DNA of 25,713 nt from an uncultured Clostridia bacterium (GTDB lineage Bacteria; Bacillota; Clostridia; UBA1381; UMGS1253): the NCBI GenBank assembly GCA_934457145.1, contig CAKSHP010000027.1, positions 1 to 25,713 on the forward strand, written 5' to 3'. The notes beneath the pieces were generated by a model that worked only from the letters and a program-made list of their open reading frames with translations, did no database searches and was not told the DNA's origin. The position numbers and the translations under genes are program-made. Of this stretch, positions 22,090 to 25,713 are shown one piece after another; position 1 is the first letter of the stretch, and each line of letters starts with the position of its first letter.

Positions 22090-23247
22090 ATGAGCGAGAA
22101 TAAAAAAATTAAAGTTATGACGGTTTTCGGAACAAGACCGGAGGCCATCAAAATGGCGCCTCTTGCCAAAGAGCTTGAGGCATGCGAATATATAGACGCA
22201 AAGGTGTGTGTAACGGCACAGCACAGACAAATGCTCGATCAGGTGCTTGAAATATTTGATATAGCGCCGGACTACGATTTGGATATCATGAAACAGCGTC
22301 AGAGCTTGGTCGGCATAACGGCAAGGGTTATAGAAGGCCTAGACGAGGTTATAAAAAAAGAAAATCCGGACGTGATTTTGGTGCACGGCGACACATCAAC
22401 AACATTTGCCGGAGCGCTTGCAGCTTTTTATAATAAAGTTAAAATCGGCCATGTTGAAGCAGGGCTCAGAACATATGACAAATACTCGCCGTTTCCCGAG
22501 GAGATGAACCGCTGTTTAACAGGCGTTTTGGCAGATTTTCACTTCTCGCCGACGGTTAAAAACAAAAACAATCTTTTAAAGGAAAACGTAAGCGAAGACA
22601 AGATATATATAACGGGAAACACGGTAATCGATGCGCTTAAGAGCACGGTTAAAAAAGATTATGTGTTTAACGACGAAAATTTAAGAAAAATAGATTTTTC
22701 AAAAGAGCGCATAATTTTAGTTACGGCGCACAGAAGAGAAAACTTAGGCGAACCGCTTAAAAATATATGTTATGCATTAAAAGAAATTGCAGATACTTAT
22801 AAAGATGTCAGAATTGTGTATCCGGTGCATTTAAATCCGGCGGTGCGCGAAGTGGTGTTTGATATTTTGGGAAACCACGACCGTATAAGCCTTATAGATC
22901 CCGTAAACGTTGACGATCTTCACAATGCAATATCGCGCTGTTTTATGGTCATGACAGACTCCGGCGGACTTCAGGAAGAGGCGCCGTCTCTGGCAAAGCC
23001 GGTTATTGTTTTAAGAAAAGAAACCGAACGCCCCGAAGCTGTTGAAGCGGGAACGGTTGTTATAGCAGGAGTTGAAAAAGACGATATTTTAAGCATTGCA
23101 AAAAAACTTCTGGAAGATAAAGCCGAGTACGACAAAATGGCTCATGCTGCAAATCCTTACGGCGACGGAAAGGCATCTGAGCGAATAGTTTCGGCTTTGG
23201 GATACGAATTCGGCATACTTTCCGAAAGGGTAAGCGATTTTGAATAA
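22090..23247 (+). CDS. wecB: UDP-GlcNAc 2-epimerase (non-hydrolysing)
   Basis: Interconverts UDP-GlcNAc and UDP-ManNAc for teichoic acid linkage units or capsule (WecB/MnaA). In its 385 residues: MTVFGTRPEAIKMAPL at the N-terminus, VHGDTSTTFAGALAAF, HVEAGLRT, FPEEMNR, VTAHRRENLG, and TDSGGLQEEAPSLAKPVIVL with RKETERPEA, all landmarks of this GT-B-fold epimerase. The ATG at 22090 has GGGAGA at 8 bp; an earlier in-frame ATG at 22063 overlaps the end of tagO and has no ribosome site. Its last 8 bases overlap atpZ. A tagO/mnaA gene upstream of the atp operon is a recurring Firmicute arrangement. Confidence 0.94.
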   Translation: MSENKKIKVMTVFGTRPEAIKMAPLAKELEACEYIDAKVCVTAQHRQMLDQVLEIFDIAPDYDLDIMKQRQSLVGITARVIEGLDEVIKKENPDVILVHGDTSTTFAGALAAFYNKVKIGHVEAGLRTYDKYSPFPEEMNRCLTGVLADFHFSPTVKNKNNLLKENVSEDKIYITGNTVIDALKSTVKKDYVFNDENLRKIDFSKERIILVTAHRRENLGEPLKNICYALKEIADTYKDVRIVYPVHLNPAVREVVFDILGNHDRISLIDPVNVDDLHNAISRCFMVMTDSGGLQEEAPSLAKPVIVLRKETERPEAVEAGTVVIAGVEKDDILSIAKKLLEDKAEYDKMAHAANPYGDGKASERIVSALGYEFGILSERVSDFE

Positions 23248-23491
23248 AAGAACAAAAACAAAAAATACTATAAAAAACAGAGCTGAAATGCTGCGCGCAC
23301 TGAGCATGATAACAGGGTTTGGACTAAGTATGGTAACGCCTGTTTTGCTGTGTGTGTTTGCTGCAAAGTTTTTGCAAAAGAAATTCGGCTTGCCGGAGTG
23401 GATAATGCCGGCTGCCGTACTGCTTGGCGCTGCTTCGGGTTTTTGGAGCATGATAAAAATGATAAAGACTAATTCTAAAAAGGATGAGTGA
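23240..23491 (+). CDS. atpZ: AtpZ/AtpI-family protein, first gene of the atp cluster
   Basis: A small 83-residue membrane protein with two helices (about 19-45 and 53-75) separated by a short LQKKFGLPEW turn; this is the pattern of the AtpZ (ATPase gene 1) family, which sits at the head of F-type ATP synthase operons and is thought to aid magnesium uptake or assembly. The start is TTG at 23240, overlapping the wecB stop, with AAAGGG 9 bp upstream; no ATG is available before the first helix except M17. Its stop (TGA) overlaps the next ATG by one or two bases, so translation is coupled. Confidence 0.8.
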   Translation: MNKRTKTKNTIKNRAEMLRALSMITGFGLSMVTPVLLCVFAAKFLQKKFGLPEWIMPAAVLLGAASGFWSMIKMIKTNSKKDE

Positions 23492-23895
23492 TGCGCGTGC
23501 TTTCAAAAGATATTAAAAAAGAGATTTTAAGGTTTGCAGTCGGAGTTATTATTTTAGGGGCGTTGGGAGAAGCTGTTATAGCGGCTTTCTTTAGCGGCAG
23601 CAACGAATTTTTAAAGCTTGTTTTGGGAATGTTTATAGGATGCGTTTATGTTATATTCAATTTTGCCTACACTGCCTTTAGCGTGTGCAAAAGCGCAGAC
23701 AAGGGCGATAAGGCGAAAATGTATATGCAGCTTGCCTATATGAGCAGAATGGTGTTTTTGGTTATATTTGTGCTCTGCGCAATATATATACCGGTTTTTA
23801 ATGTCTACAGTGCGGTAATACCGCTTTTGTTTACAAGAATTGTTATTCTTGCAGAAGCTGTTTTATTTAAAAATAAGGATGGTAAAAAACAATGA
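23491..23895 (+). CDS. atpI: AtpI-like ATP synthase assembly protein
   Basis: A 134-residue membrane protein with four predicted helices (about 12-32, 38-58, 80-100, 103-122), the size and layout of AtpI (ATP synthase I chain), a chaperone for c-ring assembly. Sequence conservation in this family is low, so the call depends mainly on position between atpZ and atpB. ATG 23491 was chosen over GTG 23488 because the AAGG site is better spaced and the TGATG overlap with atpZ is classic coupling. Its stop overlaps the atpB start (ATGA). Confidence 0.75.
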   Translation: MRVLSKDIKKEILRFAVGVIILGALGEAVIAAFFSGSNEFLKLVLGMFIGCVYVIFNFAYTAFSVCKSADKGDKAKMYMQLAYMSRMVFLVIFVLCAIYIPVFNVYSAVIPLLFTRIVILAEAVLFKNKDGKKQ

Positions 23896-24605
23896 ACGTT
23901 AGCGTAAAAGGCCCTGAGATACTATGGGATTTTTATGGAATAAAAATTACCGAAACAATAAGAAACGGCTGGATTATTATGCTTTTTATAACGCTTTTGT
24001 GCATTTGGCTTGCATCGGGGCTAAAAAAGCAAAATCCGGGCAAAAAACAAATAATTGCCGAAAAAATAGTCGGATTTTTCTACGGGCTCACAGATGATGT
24101 TATGGGCAAAAAATATCAAAGCTTTGCGCCATACATCGGAGCGCTCTTTATGTTTTCGCTTTTCGGAAGCTTGTCAAGCCTTTTGGGAGCAAGACCGATG
24201 ACCGGCGATTTAAACACAACGCTCGGCTGGTCGCTTATGACGTTTGTTATGGTGCAGGTAAATAATATGCGCCTAAACGGATTTTTCGGCTGGCTTCGCT
24301 CATTTGCCTCACCTGTGGCATTTATGCTGCCTTTAAATATTATAAGCGAGGTTGCAAACCCTGTTTCAATGGCGTTTCGTCATTTCGGAAACATTGCATC
24401 GGGCATTGTAATATCGGCGCTTGTTTATGCTGCTCTGGCGGCGGGGAGCAATGCACTTTTAGCAAACACGTTTTTAGGCGGAGTGCCGATTTTGCAGATA
24501 GGTATTCCGGCAGTATTATCAATATATTTCGACCTTTTCACAAGCTTTTTGCAGGCGTATATAATATGTATGCTTACGATGGTGTTTGTGTCGGGCGTGG
24601 AATAA
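23892..24605 (+). CDS. atpB: F-type ATP synthase subunit a
   Basis: Membrane stator subunit that forms the ion path next to the c ring. It has 237 residues with five or six helices. The essential arginine is R163 in AFRHFGNIASG, within NIISEVANPVSMAFRHFGN, the segment that contacts the c-ring carboxylate. SFAPYIGALFMFSLFGSLSS is the usual earlier helix. It starts at ATG 23892 in a 4-base overlap with atpI. A 65-bp gap follows before atpE, with GGAGG for atpE; no clear terminator is present, and the extra space may help raise c-subunit translation. Confidence 0.94.
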   Translation: MNVSVKGPEILWDFYGIKITETIRNGWIIMLFITLLCIWLASGLKKQNPGKKQIIAEKIVGFFYGLTDDVMGKKYQSFAPYIGALFMFSLFGSLSSLLGARPMTGDLNTTLGWSLMTFVMVQVNNMRLNGFFGWLRSFASPVAFMLPLNIISEVANPVSMAFRHFGNIASGIVISALVYAALAAGSNALLANTFLGGVPILQIGIPAVLSIYFDLFTSFLQAYIICMLTMVFVSGVE

Positions 24606-24670
24606 TAAAAAAGTCAGTAATGTGTGACAACACTAAGTATAAAAAATAAAAAACACGGAGGTTATTTATT

Positions 24671-24925
24671 ATGACTGGAATGGAACTTGCAATTGTTAAG
24701 GCGGCGTCGGCTATAGGAGCGGGACTTGCTATGATAGCGGGTATCGGCCCCGGTATAGGTCAGGGTTATGCGGCAGGACGCGCTGCCGAGGCGGTAGGCC
24801 GTCAGCCTGAGGCTAAAGGCGATATAACAACAACAATGCTTTTTGGCTGCGCAGTTGCGGAATCAACGGGTATTTACGGTCTTGTTGTGGCAATGATTTT
24901 GCTTTTTGCAAATCCATTGATTTAA
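24671..24925 (+). CDS. atpE: F-type ATP synthase subunit c, Na+-binding type
   Basis: Forms the rotor ring. Its 84 residues make two helices joined by the polar loop GRQPEAKG. The ion site is E64 in AVAESTGIY. The full sodium signature of the Ilyobacter tartaricus/Propionigenium c subunit is present with numbering shifted by one: Q31 (Q32), V62 (V63), E64 (E65), S65 (S66), T66 (T67) and Y69 (Y70). Proton-type c subunits lack the Q plus ES/T combination. The ATG at 24671 follows CGGAGG. Only one c gene is seen, with no fused or V-type copy. Confidence 0.95.
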   Translation: MTGMELAIVKAASAIGAGLAMIAGIGPGIGQGYAAGRAAEAVGRQPEAKGDITTTMLFGCAVAESTGIYGLVVAMILLFANPLI

Positions 24926-24952
24926 AAATAAGACGTCAGGAGGAAAGTTTTA

Positions 24953-25456
24953 GTGGGTAATTTGGAATTTGTTTCTATTGACACATGGACTCTTATATTC
25001 ACATGGGTAAACCTTATCATTTTATTTTTAATAGTAAAAAAGATTTTGTTTAAGCCTGTTAAAAAAATGATTGACGAAAGACAAGCCGAGGTTGACAAAA
25101 TGTATAAAGATGCGCAAGAGTCTGTGCAAAAAGCTGAGGAAATGAAAAACGATTACACCAAAAGACTCTCGGGTGCAAAAGAGGAAGCTAAAAACATTGT
25201 TTCAAATGCGCAGAAAACCGCAAGCGAGAACAGTGAAAAACTTATAAAGCAGACTCAACAGGAAATCTCGGCAATGAAAAGAAAGGCCGATGAACAGATA
25301 GAAGCGTCGAAAAAGGCGGCAATGGCAGAGGCGAAGGGTGATATTGCTTCGATGGCTGTTATGGTTGCCCAAAAGGTGCTTGAAGAAGAAATTGACGAGA
25401 GCAGTTATCTTAAAACAGCTGAAAAGTGTATAGAAAAGATAGGTGATAATCAATGA
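24953..25456 (+). CDS. atpF: F-type ATP synthase subunit b
   Basis: Peripheral stalk subunit: one N-terminal membrane helix (about 10-30, ending VKKILFKPVKKMI) and a long charged coiled coil (about 35-150) rich in A, E, K and Q, which dimerises and holds delta. The length of 167 is normal. The start is GTG 24953 with AGGAGG about 9 bp upstream. The stop overlaps the atpH start (ATGA), so the two stalk partners are translationally coupled. Confidence 0.93.
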   Translation: MGNLEFVSIDTWTLIFTWVNLIILFLIVKKILFKPVKKMIDERQAEVDKMYKDAQESVQKAEEMKNDYTKRLSGAKEEAKNIVSNAQKTASENSEKLIKQTQQEISAMKRKADEQIEASKKAAMAEAKGDIASMAVMVAQKVLEEEIDESSYLKTAEKCIEKIGDNQ

Positions 25457-25713
25457 CAAATCTTGCGGCTTCTTATGCAGAGGCGCTTTATATGCTTGCC
25501 GCCGAAGAGGGCATAAGCGAAAGCGTGTTAAACGATTTGGAAGAGATTTGCATTTTGCTTGGCGAAAATAAAGACTATATAAGGCTTGCCAATGAGTCTC
25601 AGATAAATTTTGAAACTAAAAAGCAGCTGCTTGACGAGGCTTTTTTAAATAAAATAGAAAAATACACGCTCAATTTTTTGAAAATTCTTGCAAAGAAAAA
25701 AATTTTTCATATT
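25453..25713 (+). CDS. atpH: F-type ATP synthase subunit delta, cut by window end
   Basis: The first 87 codons of the delta subunit, which joins the peripheral stalk to F1. The reading MTNLAASYAEALYMLAAEEG starts with the typical helix containing the AxxYAxAL pattern (ASYAEAL), and FLKILAKKK near the end matches the family's first-domain helix. It starts at ATG 25453 in a 4-base overlap with atpF and is open to the last base; the remainder, and presumably atpA, atpG, atpD and atpC, lie outside the window. Confidence 0.9.
   Translation, partial: MTNLAASYAEALYMLAAEEGISESVLNDLEEICILLGENKDYIRLANESQINFETKKQLLDEAFLNKIEKYTLNFLKILAKKKIFHI

Overview
The window looks like a chromosomal segment of an anaerobic, gut-type Clostridia (Bacillota), probably an uncultured lineage. 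The reasons are moderate GC with AT-rich intergenic DNA, strong GGAGG-type ribosome binding sites, frequent TTG and GTG starts, pyruvate phosphate dikinase, RNase J, stalk-like copper-amine-oxidase-N domains on secreted proteins, and an F-type ATP synthase whose c subunit carries the complete sodium-binding signature. No rRNA, tRNA, CRISPR array, transposase or phage structural gene was seen.

Layout. 1-520: a bidirectional terminator, a pair of related GC-rich hairpin repeats, and a divergent pair (small CxxC protein / XRE regulator) around a perfect 16-bp inverted repeat. 516-4310: the XRE gene runs into a secreted GH95 glycosidase (alpha-L-fucosidase type) with a stalk domain and an F5/8-type C-terminal domain. 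4308-5300: a CmpB-like membrane protein and a metal-binding (HMA) membrane protein behind a strong promoter with a DtxR/MntR-like palindrome. 5305-8504: RNase J with a long structured leader, preceded by a CDF exporter whose metal-site residues suggest Mn2+. 8538-9596: a deletion-scarred stretch with an SDR that has lost its catalytic lysine, a two-sided AraC remnant and an orphan C-terminal fragment. 9635-12973: an intracellular GH2 beta-galactosidase divergent from an AraC regulator. 13038-14300: O-acetylhomoserine sulfhydrylase. 14388-14825: an HTH/zinc-ribbon regulator. 15019-17649: pyruvate phosphate dikinase. 17815-18270: a small secreted stalk-domain protein. 18664-25713: one co-directional run: aminotransferase, trpS, tagO/wecA, wecB/mnaA, then atpZ-atpI-atpB-atpE-atpF-atpH, cut by the window end.

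How they fit together. The GH95 enzyme (outside the cell) and the GH2/AraC pair (inside) suggest use of fucosylated, galactose-containing glycans such as mucin or milk-type oligosaccharides. TagO and WecB supply undecaprenyl-linked GlcNAc and ManNAc for wall or surface polymers. The Na+-type ATP synthase fits an anaerobe with a sodium cycle, and PPDK links pyruvate and PEP. Nothing here is clearly a new multi-gene system. The best leads are the RNase J leader, the XRE/CxxC switch whose regulator reads into the GH95 signal peptide, the covarying hairpin repeats, and the scarred SDR/AraC region.
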